Origin: Mycobacterium saskatchewanense | GTDB lineage: Bacteria > Actinomycetota > Actinomycetes > Mycobacteriales > Mycobacteriaceae | Reading direction: 5' to 3' | DNA length: 64,000 nucleotides | NCBI RefSeq assembly: GCF_010729105.1 | Contig: NZ_AP022573.1 | Span: 1,488,001 to 1,552,000, forward strand | Position numbers and translations under genes: made by a program | Part shown: one piece after another, positions 15,970 through 25,380 of the stretch | How the letters are laid out: each line of letters starts with the position of its first letter | How positions within the stretch are numbered: the first letter of the stretch is position 1 | The notes under the pieces: model-generated | Seen by the model: only the letters and a program-made list of their open reading frames with translations | Told to the model about the DNA's origin: nothing | Databases searched by the model: none

Positions 15970-17247
15970 GTGAAGAAGAAGTACTCGCCTAGCGCAGCGA
16001 CCGACATGCTGAAATTCGTTCCTCCGCGGGCAAACATCCTCGTGCCGATCGGATTCGGCGAGCCGCCCACGCTGGTCGGCACTCTCGAGCAGCACGCCGA
16101 TGAGCTCGACCGGGTCCGTATTCACCAGATGGACGCGTTTATCGAGCGCCGTTATATTCGCGGCGAATTCGGGGATCACCTGCGACACGTCAGTTACTAC
16201 CTCGGACCGGGCACCCGGCAGGCCTATTGGGACGGACATGTCGAACTGGTGCCCAACCACTTCTCTGAGGTGCCGATGATTTTGCGCCGCAACGTGAAAC
16301 CCGACCTGGTCATCGCGGCGGCCAATGGCCCCGACGCGCGCGGCTACTTCAGCCTGGGCACCAACGCCGACTACGTGGCCTCATTCCTCGACGAAGTGCC
16401 GGTCTTTCTCGAAACCACCACCGCGCAGCCGTTCACGTATGGAAGCAACCACATCCACATCAGCAAGGTAGCCGGATGGATCAACACCGACGTGCCTATG
16501 CCAGCAATCACCAAGCGTCCCAGCGACCCTCGTGACAAGACGATCGCCCAGTTCGTCGCCGAACGGGTGCCTGACGGCAGTTGCCTCCAGGTTGGCGTAG
16601 GAAGCATTCCCGATGCCCTGCTCTCGGAGCTCGTCGAGCACAACAACCTTGGCGTCCACACAGAGTGCTTCTCCGACGGGCTGATGGAACTGGTCGAGTC
16701 CGGTGCTGCGACAGGGGCGCTGAAACGCCATCACCGCAGCAAGCACGTGGCCGCATTCGCGGTCGGGTCGACTCAACTCCTCTCCTGGCTGCACCACAAC
16801 AGGGCCGTGGAGATGCTGCCCGTCGAATGGACCAACGACCCCCGGGTGATCGCCGAAGAACCCAACTTCATCTCGATCAACGCCACCACCGAAGTCGACC
16901 TCATGGGCCAGGCGGCCAGCGAGACGATCGCCGGCCGGTACTGGTCGTCCTCGGGAGGCCAGGCGGACTTCGCCCGCGGCGCAATGTATTCGCCGAACGG
17001 GCGGGCATTTCTGGTGCTGCACGCCACGACGAGCTCCGGAATCGGACGTATCCGCGCCCAACTCAGCCCCGGCAGCGTGGTGACCACCCTGAAAAACACG
17101 ATCGACCACGTCGTGACCGAGTACGGAGTGGCGACATTGCGAGGAGCATCACTGAGCGAACGAGCGCACAGGCTGATCGCCATCGCTCACCCCGATCACC
17201 GCGACCGACTACGGTTCGACGCCCGCAAGGCGGGACTGCTGCACTGA
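15970..17247 (+). CDS. Acetyl-CoA hydrolase/CoA transferase, Cat1 family (candidate itaconate CoA-transferase)
   Basis: 425 residues from the GTG at 15970 with GGGAG upstream; the frame is open earlier but overlaps the fadE end. Family I CoA transferase features: ILVPIGFGEPPTL near the start, QVGVGSIPDALL in the centre, and HTECFSDGLMELVE, whose glutamate forms the gamma-glutamyl-CoA thioester. Cat1/4-hydroxybutyrate CoA transferases move CoA between acetyl- or succinyl-CoA and short acids; the Yersinia itaconate CoA-transferase belongs to this type. It ends the operon and would activate the acid for the MaoC and CitE steps. A role with acetate or 4-hydroxybutyrate cannot be excluded. Confidence 0.82.
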   Translation: MKKKYSPSAATDMLKFVPPRANILVPIGFGEPPTLVGTLEQHADELDRVRIHQMDAFIERRYIRGEFGDHLRHVSYYLGPGTRQAYWDGHVELVPNHFSEVPMILRRNVKPDLVIAAANGPDARGYFSLGTNADYVASFLDEVPVFLETTTAQPFTYGSNHIHISKVAGWINTDVPMPAITKRPSDPRDKTIAQFVAERVPDGSCLQVGVGSIPDALLSELVEHNNLGVHTECFSDGLMELVESGAATGALKRHHRSKHVAAFAVGSTQLLSWLHHNRAVEMLPVEWTNDPRVIAEEPNFISINATTEVDLMGQAASETIAGRYWSSSGGQADFARGAMYSPNGRAFLVLHATTSSGIGRIRAQLSPGSVVTTLKNTIDHVVTEYGVATLRGASLSERAHRLIAIAHPDHRDRLRFDARKAGLLH

Positions 17248-17282
17248 CGAAAACACGAATTTGAGAGTGGTCAGGAAGAGCT

Positions 17283-17741
17283 GTGGAGACCAGGCACAAA
17301 AACCGGAACCTCAAAAAGGTCGTGGGTGGGATATGGCTGCCGACGGTGGTCCTGGCCGTGGTCCTGGTCACCGGCTACGGGATCGGCATGGTTCGACGCA
17401 ATTCTGAGGCCATTAGCCATCCGCCCTCGCCCAGCTCATTACCCCCGACAATCGTCGAAATCAATCCTAAGGATGTCACCTATGAGGTGTTCGGAACTCT
17501 CGACAGCGGCGGGAAAGTGGCCTACGCGGATCTCAATAGCCGGCCGATCGAAGTAGTCTTGACCTCGCTTCCGTGGTCGCACTCGGAAACGACAACGTCG
17601 CCTTCGGCCACGCTGAGCCTCGTCGCCCAGGTCGACGGCAATTCGGTGGGTTGTCGGATTATTGTCAATAATGAGGTCCGTGACGAGCACTCAGTCTCCC
17701 ATAAGGGTGCCGCCGTAGCTTGCACGGTGGCCGCAGCGTGA
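17283..17741 (+). CDS. MmpS-family membrane accessory protein
   Basis: 152 residues, GTG start with AGGAAGAG upstream. A basic N-terminus is followed by one transmembrane helix (IWLPTVVLAVVLVTGYGIGM, residues about 17-36). A periplasmic MmpS domain of beta strands follows: KDVTYEVFGTLDSGGKVAYA, then SLVAQVDGNSVGCRIIVNNE. Two late cysteines may pair. MmpS proteins work with the adjacent MmpL exporter in lipid or siderophore export. The stop overlaps the MmpL start (GTGA). The gap to the CoA transferase is only 35 bases, so it may share that transcript. Confidence 0.88.
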   Translation: METRHKNRNLKKVVGGIWLPTVVLAVVLVTGYGIGMVRRNSEAISHPPSPSSLPPTIVEINPKDVTYEVFGTLDSGGKVAYADLNSRPIEVVLTSLPWSHSETTTSPSATLSLVAQVDGNSVGCRIIVNNEVRDEHSVSHKGAAVACTVAAA

Positions 17742-20572
17742 GCACTGAAATGCTCGTTCGCGAGAATCGCGGGGAACGTTCGAAGTCGCCCCGCGTCGCG
17801 AGACTTTTACGGACCCTGGCGATTCCGATCATCGTCTTTTGGGTGCTGGTCGGTGTGGCTACCAACCTGTTCGTGCCCTCTCTCGAGGAGACCACGAAGG
17901 CCAACGCCGGGGCCATGATCCCCCGCGACGCCCCGTCGTCGCAGGCAGCGATTCTCAGCGGCAACGCGTTTCAGGAATCCAAATACACGAGTGTCGCGGT
18001 GATTCTCCTGGAAAGCCAAGGACGCAAACTCAACGACGGCGATCACCGCTATTACAACGAGTTGGTGGCCCGACTCGTGCGCGATACAAGGCACGTGCAG
18101 TCAATCCAGAACCTTTGGGCCAAGCCGGTGACGATGTCGGGGCAGCAGAGCGCCGACGGCGAGGTCGCAACGGTCACGATCCGCCCAGTCGGCGACCAGG
18201 GCGACGCCACCGCGAATCAATCGGTGCAGGCGATTCGAGACACCGTGGCCAAGCTGCCGAAACCGAGCGGGCTGAATACCTACGTGACCGGGCCCGCTCC
18301 ACTTGCCGCGGACACCCTGCACGCGGCGGATGAGAGCATGGGCACGCTGACAATCGTCACAATCGTCATCATCATCGCACTGCTGCTGATCGCCTACCGC
18401 TCGATCACGAGGGCGCTTATTCCCCTGATGGGGGTGCTGGTCATATTGGCGGCGGCCCGCGGCATCGTCTCGCTTCTCGTTCAGCACCACCTTATCGGGA
18501 TCTCCTCATTCGCCGCCAACATGTTGGTGGCGCTCGTCCTAGGCGCCACAACGGATTACAGCATTTTCTTTGTTGGTCGATACCAAGAAGCGCGTCAATC
18601 AGGGCAAGACCGCGAAAGCGCTTACTACACGTCCGTCGGCAACGTTTCGCACGTAATCCTGGGATCGGGTCTGGCGATCACCGGGGCAACGCTATGCCTC
18701 ACCCTCACCCATCTGGACTACTTCCGCACCCTCGGACCGCCATGCGCGGTGTCCATGATCGTCGCCGTTGTCGCTGCCCTCACCCTCGGCCCCGCTATCC
18801 TCACGGTCAGTAGCAAGGTCAAGTGGTTGGCGCTGGGAGCCCAAAGACCAAACCCCGCTTGGCGCAGGCTCGGCACCGCCATCGCCCGCTGGCCGGGCGC
18901 AATGATTGCGGTGGCCGCTCTCGTCATCCCGCTGTGCGTTTTAGGCCTCACGGCATACAAGGTGAGTTACAACGACCGAGATTTCGCGCCCACAAGCGTC
19001 GAATCCAGCGTCGGGTATTCCGTCGCGGACAGGCACTTCCCAAAGAGTCACATGTCGACTGACGCCGTCTACGTGCAGTCGGATCATGACATGCGCAATA
19101 CCACCGACATGATCGCCCTGGACCGGATCACCAAGAGCATTTATCGGGTCCCGGGCATCTCAATGGTGCAAAGCGTCACCCGACCGAACGGTCGACCGCT
19201 CGAACACGCTTCGCTCCCGTACGCCATGGGCTCCGTGGGAACCAAGATTGGCGAGAATATCGGCTTCCTACGCGATCGCATAGCGGATCTCGACGCCCTC
19301 GCAGCCACAATGGGCGACGTGGTCGACTCCACCACACGCATGGAAGAGCTGACAACCAAACTGGGAATCGGGACCCACATATCGCGCCAATCCGCGGATC
19401 AACTGCTAGCCATTACGCAGGACGCTCGAGACAAGCTGGCAAATTTCGACGACTTCTTCCGGCCTTTGCGCAGCTACTTTTACTGGGAGAGACACTGCTT
19501 CGACATCCCCATCTGCTGGGCTCTTCGATCGATCAACGAAACCATAGACAACGTCGATCAGATGAGCCAAGAATTCGCCAACACGGTGAAAGGCCTCACT
19601 GTTATCGACACGGTGACCCCGCAGTTGGTCACCGAGCTGCATGAAACGGTGAAGAACATGACGACCATGCAAGCCTTGACCCTCGCCATGCAAAGTACGA
19701 TGCATGCGCTTATCCCCCAGTTGGACAGCGTTATTCGCCCGATGGTCGACATGGCCCAGGCGTTCGACAACGCTAAGAATGACGACTTTTTCTTCCTCCC
19801 GCCGGACGCGTTCGAAACGCCAGACTTCAAGGCCAATCTTGACTTCTTCATGACCGCCGATGGCAAAGGCGCCCGCATCATGCTCTACCACAAGGGCGAG
19901 GCGATGAGCCCGGAGGGAATCAAGCAGGTGGAAAGCGCCTCGGCCGCCGCGGAAGAAGCTCTGAAGGGAACGTCTTTATCAAGCGCGAAACTATACATGG
20001 CCGGCGCTGCATCGAACTATCGCGACGTACAGGATTATTCGGCAAACGACATCATCATCATGATGTTTGCCACCTTTGCGTTGGTCTTCGTAATCGTCTT
20101 ACTGGTCACGAGAGCATTTGTCGGATCGGTTGTCGTGCTCGTCACCGTGATGCTTTCCTTCGCCGCTGCCTACGGGTTGTCCGCCTTCATCTGGGAAGAC
20201 CTCGTCGGCATCCAACTGCATTGGCTGACGTTGCCGATCGCATTCATCGTCCTTGTCGCGGTCGGTTGCGACTACAACCTGCTCTTACTTTCGCGCTACG
20301 AAGAGGAAATCGGTGCGGGAGTAAGGACCGGTCTAATCCGGGCGATGGCCGGCTCTGGCGGCGTGGTGGTCACAGCGGCGTTCGTGTTCGCATTCACCAT
20401 GCTGGCGCTTCTCTCGAGTGACGTCGTGAACATCGGCCAATCAGGCTCGACTATCTGCATCGGGTTGATTCTCGACATGATGATCGTGCGTTTGTTCCTC
20501 GTCATGCCACTCGCGCGCCTTCTTGGCACCTGGTTTTGGTGGCCCCGCAGGACTTTCGTGAATAAACGGTGA
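17738..20572 (+). CDS. MmpL-family RND transporter
   Basis: 944 residues from the GTG at 17738. Two RND halves: a first membrane helix at about 27-50, then a porter loop, then helices from about 200 (IVTIVIIIALLLIAYRSI) to about 370. The second half starts near 770. The paired Asp-Tyr sites of MmpL proteins, used in proton relay, are both present: GATTDYSIFF in TM4 and VGCDYNLLLL in TM10. The large second extracellular loop (about 415-770) includes a helical stretch with tightly spaced cysteines (RHCFDIPICW), as in MmpL4/5-like proteins. It lacks the long C-terminal domain of MmpL3. Cargo cannot be read from sequence; lipids, siderophores or drugs are all possible. Confidence 0.9.
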   Translation: MSTEMLVRENRGERSKSPRVARLLRTLAIPIIVFWVLVGVATNLFVPSLEETTKANAGAMIPRDAPSSQAAILSGNAFQESKYTSVAVILLESQGRKLNDGDHRYYNELVARLVRDTRHVQSIQNLWAKPVTMSGQQSADGEVATVTIRPVGDQGDATANQSVQAIRDTVAKLPKPSGLNTYVTGPAPLAADTLHAADESMGTLTIVTIVIIIALLLIAYRSITRALIPLMGVLVILAAARGIVSLLVQHHLIGISSFAANMLVALVLGATTDYSIFFVGRYQEARQSGQDRESAYYTSVGNVSHVILGSGLAITGATLCLTLTHLDYFRTLGPPCAVSMIVAVVAALTLGPAILTVSSKVKWLALGAQRPNPAWRRLGTAIARWPGAMIAVAALVIPLCVLGLTAYKVSYNDRDFAPTSVESSVGYSVADRHFPKSHMSTDAVYVQSDHDMRNTTDMIALDRITKSIYRVPGISMVQSVTRPNGRPLEHASLPYAMGSVGTKIGENIGFLRDRIADLDALAATMGDVVDSTTRMEELTTKLGIGTHISRQSADQLLAITQDARDKLANFDDFFRPLRSYFYWERHCFDIPICWALRSINETIDNVDQMSQEFANTVKGLTVIDTVTPQLVTELHETVKNMTTMQALTLAMQSTMHALIPQLDSVIRPMVDMAQAFDNAKNDDFFFLPPDAFETPDFKANLDFFMTADGKGARIMLYHKGEAMSPEGIKQVESASAAAEEALKGTSLSSAKLYMAGAASNYRDVQDYSANDIIIMMFATFALVFVIVLLVTRAFVGSVVVLVTVMLSFAAAYGLSAFIWEDLVGIQLHWLTLPIAFIVLVAVGCDYNLLLLSRYEEEIGAGVRTGLIRAMAGSGGVVVTAAFVFAFTMLALLSSDVVNIGQSGSTICIGLILDMMIVRLFLVMPLARLLGTWFWWPRRTFVNKR

Positions 20573-20697
20573 CTCGGCGAAACTGGCCACCAGCAACAGC
20601 TCGGAAGCGAAGCGGGCGTGGCCGTCTTCAGTCCGCCGTCGCCCCAGATCGGATGTGGCATCCGCCTTCTCGGCCGTCGAATTGCGGACGCACACGT

Positions 20698-20976
20698 TTA
20701 TCGCCGAACGCGGTTTGGCTCGTTGAGGGAGTTCCGCAAGGCGCGCAGGGCATGGTGCAGCCGGCACTTCACAACAGGTTCGGTGACGTCCAGGTCGGCG
20801 GCGATCTGGTGCGTCGCCCATCCGAGGAAATACGCCCGGTGGATCATCTTGCGCTGCGATGGGTGCAACCGAGCCAAAGCTTCGGTGATCAGCACGCGGT
20901 CGAAGAGCTGCCCTGACTCGTCGGCGCGGGACGCATCCGTTCGCTTGAGCTTGCCAGTCTCAGCTCGCGCCCTCAT
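20698..20976 (-). CDS. Orphan sigma-70 region 4 protein
   Basis: 92 residues. Only the C-terminal promoter-35 recognition domain of an ECF-type sigma factor is present: LITEALARLHPSQRKMIHRA, then a helix-turn-helix in ATHQIAADLDVTEPVVKCRL and HHALRALRN. There is no region 2. The in-frame codons upstream of the ATG overlap the GntR gene and show no sigma homology. Its ATG lies 16 bases downstream of the GntR stop on the same strand. It could be a truncated sigma factor or a small DNA-binding or anti-sigma-like partner. Confidence 0.7.
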   Translation of the reverse strand: MRARAETGKLKRTDASRADESGQLFDRVLITEALARLHPSQRKMIHRAYFLGWATHQIAADLDVTEPVVKCRLHHALRALRNSLNEPNRVRR

Positions 20977-20992
20977 GACTTCGATGCGCCGT

Positions 20993-21721
20993 TCATGACG
21001 GGGTCTCCGACGTCCGCGGCCCGATGGGTGACACCGGGCGAGCGTGCAAGCCGGTCAATGGGTCGACGTCGCCGTCGGCCGTCGCTTGGTTCTCCAGCAG
21101 GTAGGTGAGGATGAAGTCGTGCGAGGTCGCCAGATGCTCGCGGACCAGCTGGGCGGCCAGGGCAGCGTCGCCGCCCTCGACAGCGGCGAGGATGGCGAGA
21201 TGTTCGGACACGAGGTGCTCGGTCTGCCCGATCACCTCGAGATGGACATACAGATAGCGGTCGGTGAGACCACGCAATCGTTCGACCAGCTCGATCATCC
21301 GCGGTCGGTTCGCGCGCTTGTACACCGCCGCGTGGAAGGCGGCGTTGGCGGTCAGCCACACGCGGGGGTCGGCATGTTGTTCCATGACTTCCAACTGCTT
21401 ACGCATCGTAAGCAGGTCTGCCCGACCCACATTGGGAACGGCAATGCGGGTGGCGAGCGGCTCGACCGCCTCGCGTAGCTCGTACAGCTCTTGCAACTCA
21501 CCGACCGACATCCCGGTCACCGCGGCGGTGGCGTTCGACATGGGACGCACAAGCCCCTCACCGGCGAGGATTTGCAGTGCGTCGCGCACCGGAATGCGGC
21601 TCACGCCGAACCGGGCGGCAACGCTGTGCTGCGAAAGCCCCGAGCCCGGGGGGATGTCCCCCTGCAGGATTTCGAGGCGCAGCTGCGAAGCCACCCGTTC
21701 GGCCGCCGTCTCGTATGCCAT
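20993..21721 (-). CDS. GntR-family regulator, FCD type
   Basis: 242 residues from the ATG at 21721, preceded by GGAGG. The longer frame from 21763 has no ribosome-binding site. The winged helix is clear: RVASQLRLEILQGDIPPGSG, then SVAARFGVSRIPVRDALQIL. The C-terminal FCD domain has the metal/ligand residues in ELYELREAVEPLA, NAAFHAAVYKRANR and SEHLAILAAVEGGD. FadR-type members sense acids or acyl-CoAs. No catabolic gene follows on the same strand, only the sigma region 4 gene. The target is unknown. Confidence 0.88.
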   Translation of the reverse strand: MAYETAAERVASQLRLEILQGDIPPGSGLSQHSVAARFGVSRIPVRDALQILAGEGLVRPMSNATAAVTGMSVGELQELYELREAVEPLATRIAVPNVGRADLLTMRKQLEVMEQHADPRVWLTANAAFHAAVYKRANRPRMIELVERLRGLTDRYLYVHLEVIGQTEHLVSEHLAILAAVEGGDAALAAQLVREHLATSHDFILTYLLENQATADGDVDPLTGLHARPVSPIGPRTSETPS

Positions 21722-21731
21722 TGCGCCTCCC

Positions 21732-21759
21732 TGTATACCAGCAATGGCGATTGTATATA
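21732..21759. promoter_or_regulatory. Possible GntR operator
   Basis: TGTATACC at 21732-21739 and TTGTATATAG at 21751-21760 form two TGTATA elements about two helical turns apart, just upstream of the GntR start. GTATAC-like cores are common in FCD regulator sites. Low certainty. Confidence 0.35.
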
Positions 21760-21876
21760 GCATTGCCCTTAGCTGCGACTTGGGGTCGGAGCGACTGAAG
21801 CGCCCGCACCCCGGAAGCGGGAGGGGTGTGAGATTCGGCCCGGCTTTGCCGACGCCGGGTCAGGCGTGGCGCCCGG

Positions 21877-22881
21877 CTACCGGCCGGCCTTGAGCGCGAG
21901 ATCGATGGCGTACTGATTGACGAAGGTGCCCGCCGTCGGGTCGCCCTTACCGCACGTCCCGTCGGACTCGCCGGGGCGCTTGATCCACAGGTAGGCGTCG
22001 GCGTGCGCCCCCGCGGTGGCCGCGGTGGGCGGGACACCCAGCGCACGCCCGCTGGGGTTGCACCAGTTGAGCTCGGAATCGGGCGCGGGCCCGACGCCGT
22101 TGCGCGACGTGTCGATGACGTAGTGTGAGCCGTTCGTCAGCCCCGAAATGGCTTCGCCGTAACCGATTTCGTCCTCGGTGGTGAAGAAGTTGGCGGTGTT
22201 GACGCTGAAGCCCCGCGCGTGGCCGATGCCGGCCTGGTTGAGCCTGGCGGCCATGTCCTCCGGGGTGTGCCAACGCAGGTGGCCGGCGTCGACGTACACG
22301 GCCGCGTTCGGGTCCCGGCTCAACGTGTCGACGGCGTAGTGGATCAGGTCGTAGCGCTCCTGGCGCTGGTCGCCAGACAGGCAGTCGGCCATGGCGAGCG
22401 CGTCGGGTTCGACGACGATCGCGACCCGCGAGGCGCCCAGGTCCGACGCGATGCCGTCGACCCACGAGCGGTAATCCGCCGCCGATCCCATGCCGCCCGC
22501 GGCGAAGCTGCCGCAGTCGCGGTGCGGGATCCCGTACAGCGACAAAACCGGGATGGCGCCGGCGGCGTTTGCGTCACCGGTGTACTTGCCGACCGCGGAA
22601 GCCGAAGACCCCGGGACGATCCAGTACGCCTGCGGCGTGTTGGCAACGGCGGCCAGCTGGGGACTCGGCGGGTCGGTGCTCTGCGCGGCGCGCATGGCCG
22701 CCGACGTGGGGTTGACGTAGAACGGCGCCCCGGCCAACGGATTGGCGTCGCTGGCCAAGCGCACCGCGGGGGCGGGGCGGACCGGCGTCGGACCGGTGGG
22801 CAGAGCCGTGCTCGCAGCGGCGGCGACTGACAGGAATGGGGCGATCCACCGTGCGACTGCACGAGCAGCTGAGAACGTCAC
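21877..22881 (-). CDS. celA1: Secreted glycoside hydrolase family 6 cellulase
   Basis: 334 residues from the GTG at 22881, with a GAGG just upstream; the frame open further upstream is an arginine-rich artefact. Residues 1-30 are a signal peptide (VARWIAPFLSVAAAASTALP). The catalytic domain carries GH6 marks: YRSWVDGIASDLGASRVAIV, VEPDALAMADC (conserved acid), GFSVNTANFFTT, NWCNPSGRALG and YLWIKRPGESDGTC. GH6 enzymes cut beta-1,4-glucan from a retained (alpha/beta) barrel. No carbohydrate-binding module is seen. It corresponds to M. tuberculosis CelA1 (Rv0062). It is followed upstream by desA3 on the same strand. Confidence 0.85.
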   Translation of the reverse strand: MTFSAARAVARWIAPFLSVAAAASTALPTGPTPVRPAPAVRLASDANPLAGAPFYVNPTSAAMRAAQSTDPPSPQLAAVANTPQAYWIVPGSSASAVGKYTGDANAAGAIPVLSLYGIPHRDCGSFAAGGMGSAADYRSWVDGIASDLGASRVAIVVEPDALAMADCLSGDQRQERYDLIHYAVDTLSRDPNAAVYVDAGHLRWHTPEDMAARLNQAGIGHARGFSVNTANFFTTEDEIGYGEAISGLTNGSHYVIDTSRNGVGPAPDSELNWCNPSGRALGVPPTAATAGAHADAYLWIKRPGESDGTCGKGDPTAGTFVNQYAIDLALKAGR

Positions 22882-22925
22882 CTCAGGAAAACTAGTATCC
22901 CCGCAGATCGAGCGCCAACTGCCCG

Positions 22926-24197
22926 CTACGTAGAGATGCGGGCCGGGCGGCGGCGCGGGTTGGCACTGCGCCATGAATGCACCGCGGCGATGGCCGTCTT
23001 GAGCCCGCGGCGGCGCCCCGTCACGCCGTCCGTCGCAGCATAGCCCGGCTCGAGTTGGGCGAACATTCGCTCGCTGCGGGTCTCCGGCGCGTCGTCGGCG
23101 GTGTCGCGCAGGTAGGAGTTCGGCAACGACAGCTTGGCGATGGTGCGCCACGTCTTGCCGTACTGCACCAAGAACGGGCCGGTGGTGTAGGGCAGGTCGT
23201 ACTTCTCGCACAACGCGCGCACCCGCACCGAGACGTCGTGCAGCCGGTTACTCGGCAGGTCGGGGAACAAGTGGTGCTCGATCTGGTGGCACAGGTTGCC
23301 GCTCAGGAACCGCAGCACGGGCCCCGCGTCGAAGTTGGCGCTGCCCAGCATCTGCCGCAGATACCACTGCCCCTTGGTCTCGCCGATCATGTCGGTCTTC
23401 GTGAACTTCTCGGCGCCATCGGGAAAGTGGCCGCAGAAGATCACCGCGTTCGCCCAGACATTGCGGATTACGTTGGCCACCGCGTTGGCCGTCAGCGTCG
23501 ACTTGTAGGTCGCCGCCGGCGACAGCGACGTCAGCGCCGGGAACGCGACGTAGTCCTTGACCACCTGGCGGCCGGCCTTGACCAGAAATTCGCGGGTCCG
23601 CACGGCGATGACGTCACGTTCGGGCCCCGGCTCGAGCAGCTTCTCCAGGTCGACCGTCTGCAAGCCGATCCCCCACTCGAACCCGAGCGCGAGGAGGGCG
23701 TTGAACAGCAGGTTGCCGACGTTGTAGCGCTCCCACGGCTGGTCGCGCGTCACGCGCAGGACGAAGTAGCCGACGTCGTCGTCCATGTCGAGGATGTTGG
23801 TGTACTTGTGGTGCTGATTGTTGTGGGCGGAGATCCAATGTTTCGACGCCGCACTCATGTCCCACTCCCACGTCGTCGAGTGGATCTCGGGATCATTCAT
23901 CCAGTTCCACTGGCCGTGCATGACGTTGTGACCGATCTCCATGTTCTCGATGATCTTGGCCAGGCCCAGGGTCACGATGCCCGCCCACCACGCCGAGCGT
24001 TTCGAGCTGCCGGCCAGCACGAGCCGGCCGGCGAGTTCGAGGGCACGCTGCGCGGCGATGGTGCGGCGGATGTAGCGCGCGTCGCGCTCGCCGAGCGAGT
24101 CCTCGACGTCTCGCCGGATCGCGTCCAGCTCGACGGCCAGACTCTCGATGTCGGCGTCCGTCAGGTGGGCGAAGGCTGGAACGTCGGTGATCGCCAT
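22926..24197 (-). CDS. desA3: Membrane fatty-acyl desaturase, DesA3 type
   Basis: 423 residues, ATG preceded by GGGGAGGAAA. Three histidine boxes of membrane di-iron desaturases are intact: HNVMH at 90-94, HNNQHH at 125-130 and HQIEHH near 315. The HQIEHH form and the lack of a fused cytochrome b5 fit the mycobacterial stearoyl-CoA delta-9 desaturase DesA3, which makes oleate and needs a partner reductase (not encoded beside it here). Hydrophobic stretches around residues 70-85 and 175-190 are membrane helices. The gene is single in its direction apart from the downstream GH6 gene, 44 bases away. Confidence 0.88.
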   Translation of the reverse strand: MAITDVPAFAHLTDADIESLAVELDAIRRDVEDSLGERDARYIRRTIAAQRALELAGRLVLAGSSKRSAWWAGIVTLGLAKIIENMEIGHNVMHGQWNWMNDPEIHSTTWEWDMSAASKHWISAHNNQHHKYTNILDMDDDVGYFVLRVTRDQPWERYNVGNLLFNALLALGFEWGIGLQTVDLEKLLEPGPERDVIAVRTREFLVKAGRQVVKDYVAFPALTSLSPAATYKSTLTANAVANVIRNVWANAVIFCGHFPDGAEKFTKTDMIGETKGQWYLRQMLGSANFDAGPVLRFLSGNLCHQIEHHLFPDLPSNRLHDVSVRVRALCEKYDLPYTTGPFLVQYGKTWRTIAKLSLPNSYLRDTADDAPETRSERMFAQLEPGYAATDGVTGRRRGLKTAIAAVHSWRSANPRRRPARIST

Positions 24198-24465
24198 GGT
24201 TTCCTCCCCTTAAGCCTTGTGCGGACCTCAGCGCCGAGATGCCGTCAACGATTCAACGACGCCGACGATTTCAACGTTCCGCCCGGGCGGCGGACTTACG
24301 AGATACATAGGTCCGAGATCGATTGCGCCCCAACCGGGTTCGTGACCCGGCACAATAACGCCACGAGATGAGCGGCAGCTCAGTACAACATAAGCGCTAG
24401 TTGAGTGTCAGCGCCGGCAGCCACGTCGGCGTGTCCCCCACCCGCCACCCTATGGGTCGCGGTCG

Positions 24466-25380
24466 TTACCGCGCCGATCGCCGGCGTGGCGTACGGTGCG
24501 CGGCCAGCACGTCGGCGTTCGCCAGCGTCTGCGCTTGAGCGGCCAGCGTGGAGGCCCTGTTGGCGTAGGCGATCACTTCAGCGTCGTCTGTTCCTTCGGT
24601 GCCGTGCGCCGCCGCCAGGTACCGTTTCGCGTCGTCGAAGCGGGTTTTGGCGTCGGTCCCGATGCTTTGTTGGTGCCGGGCGACGTAGTCCGAGATTTGG
24701 CGCACTCGGGCGTCGGCGGTGGCCAACGCCCGCGTCGACGTATCGTCGCCGGCTTCGACGTCCGGTTGCCCGGCGCCTCGATGGCCCCGCCGCGCGGCGC
24801 GCCGGCGATGGAGCACGAAGAGCGCCAGGACCGCGGCCACCGCGACGACGGCACCGATCGCGATGAGCAACCAGATCCGTTTCGACGAGCCCGCCGGATG
24901 ATCCGGCCCCGCCGCCGCTTGATTTAGCCCGTCGGCCGCCGCGACCGCGGCACCGCTCCAGTCTTTGGTGGCCACCGCCGGGTCGATCCGCCTGGTCCGC
25001 AAACTGCCCACCTCGGCGGCGGTGAGGCCTTGGATCCCCGGCGGCACGCTGAACGCGTACAGCTTGGTGTTGATGGCCACGGCCAGCAGCACGTCGTGAT
25101 CACCCATCCCGCTGGCGCCACGGGTCTTGTCGGCCCAGTTGTCGGGTCGGAATCGCGAGAAATTGTCGACGTAGACCACCCACAGCCGGATGCCTTGGTC
25201 GCGGTAGAGCCGGTCGATCGCCGAGCTGACCGCCGCCCGTTGGGGATCCGTCAGCGCGCCGGAGTTGTCGGTGATGTGGTCGGTCAGCGTCGACGGCGGT
25301 TGCGCGCCGGCGGGGGTTGTCAGCAGCAGGCCCGCGGTGAGGATCGCCAGGACCACACCGCAGAGGCGAGCGACGCGCAT
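24466..25380 (-). CDS. TPM-domain secreted/membrane protein
   Basis: 304 residues from the ATG at 25380 (MRVARLCGVVLAILTAGLLL), giving a signal peptide ending PAGAQP. Residues about 30-150 are a TPM domain: NSGALTDPQRAAVSSAIDRL, LWVVYVDNFSRF, DHDVLLAVAINTKLYAFSVP. A transmembrane helix follows near 175-200 (WLLIAIGAVVAVAAVLALFV). The cytosolic tail (about 205-304) is helical. TPM domains are thought to act in photosystem or membrane-protein maintenance in other bacteria and some have phosphatase activity. The role here is not known. The tRNA-Cys gene lies divergently upstream. Confidence 0.75.
   Translation of the reverse strand: MRVARLCGVVLAILTAGLLLTTPAGAQPPSTLTDHITDNSGALTDPQRAAVSSAIDRLYRDQGIRLWVVYVDNFSRFRPDNWADKTRGASGMGDHDVLLAVAINTKLYAFSVPPGIQGLTAAEVGSLRTRRIDPAVATKDWSGAAVAAADGLNQAAAGPDHPAGSSKRIWLLIAIGAVVAVAAVLALFVLHRRRAARRGHRGAGQPDVEAGDDTSTRALATADARVRQISDYVARHQQSIGTDAKTRFDDAKRYLAAAHGTEGTDDAEVIAYANRASTLAAQAQTLANADVLAAHRTPRRRSAR

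Noticed and set aside
21877..23211. 444-residue version of the GH6 cellulase
   Set aside because: The first 110 residues are arginine-rich, run into the end of desA3 and precede a clean signal peptide; the start at 22881 was used.
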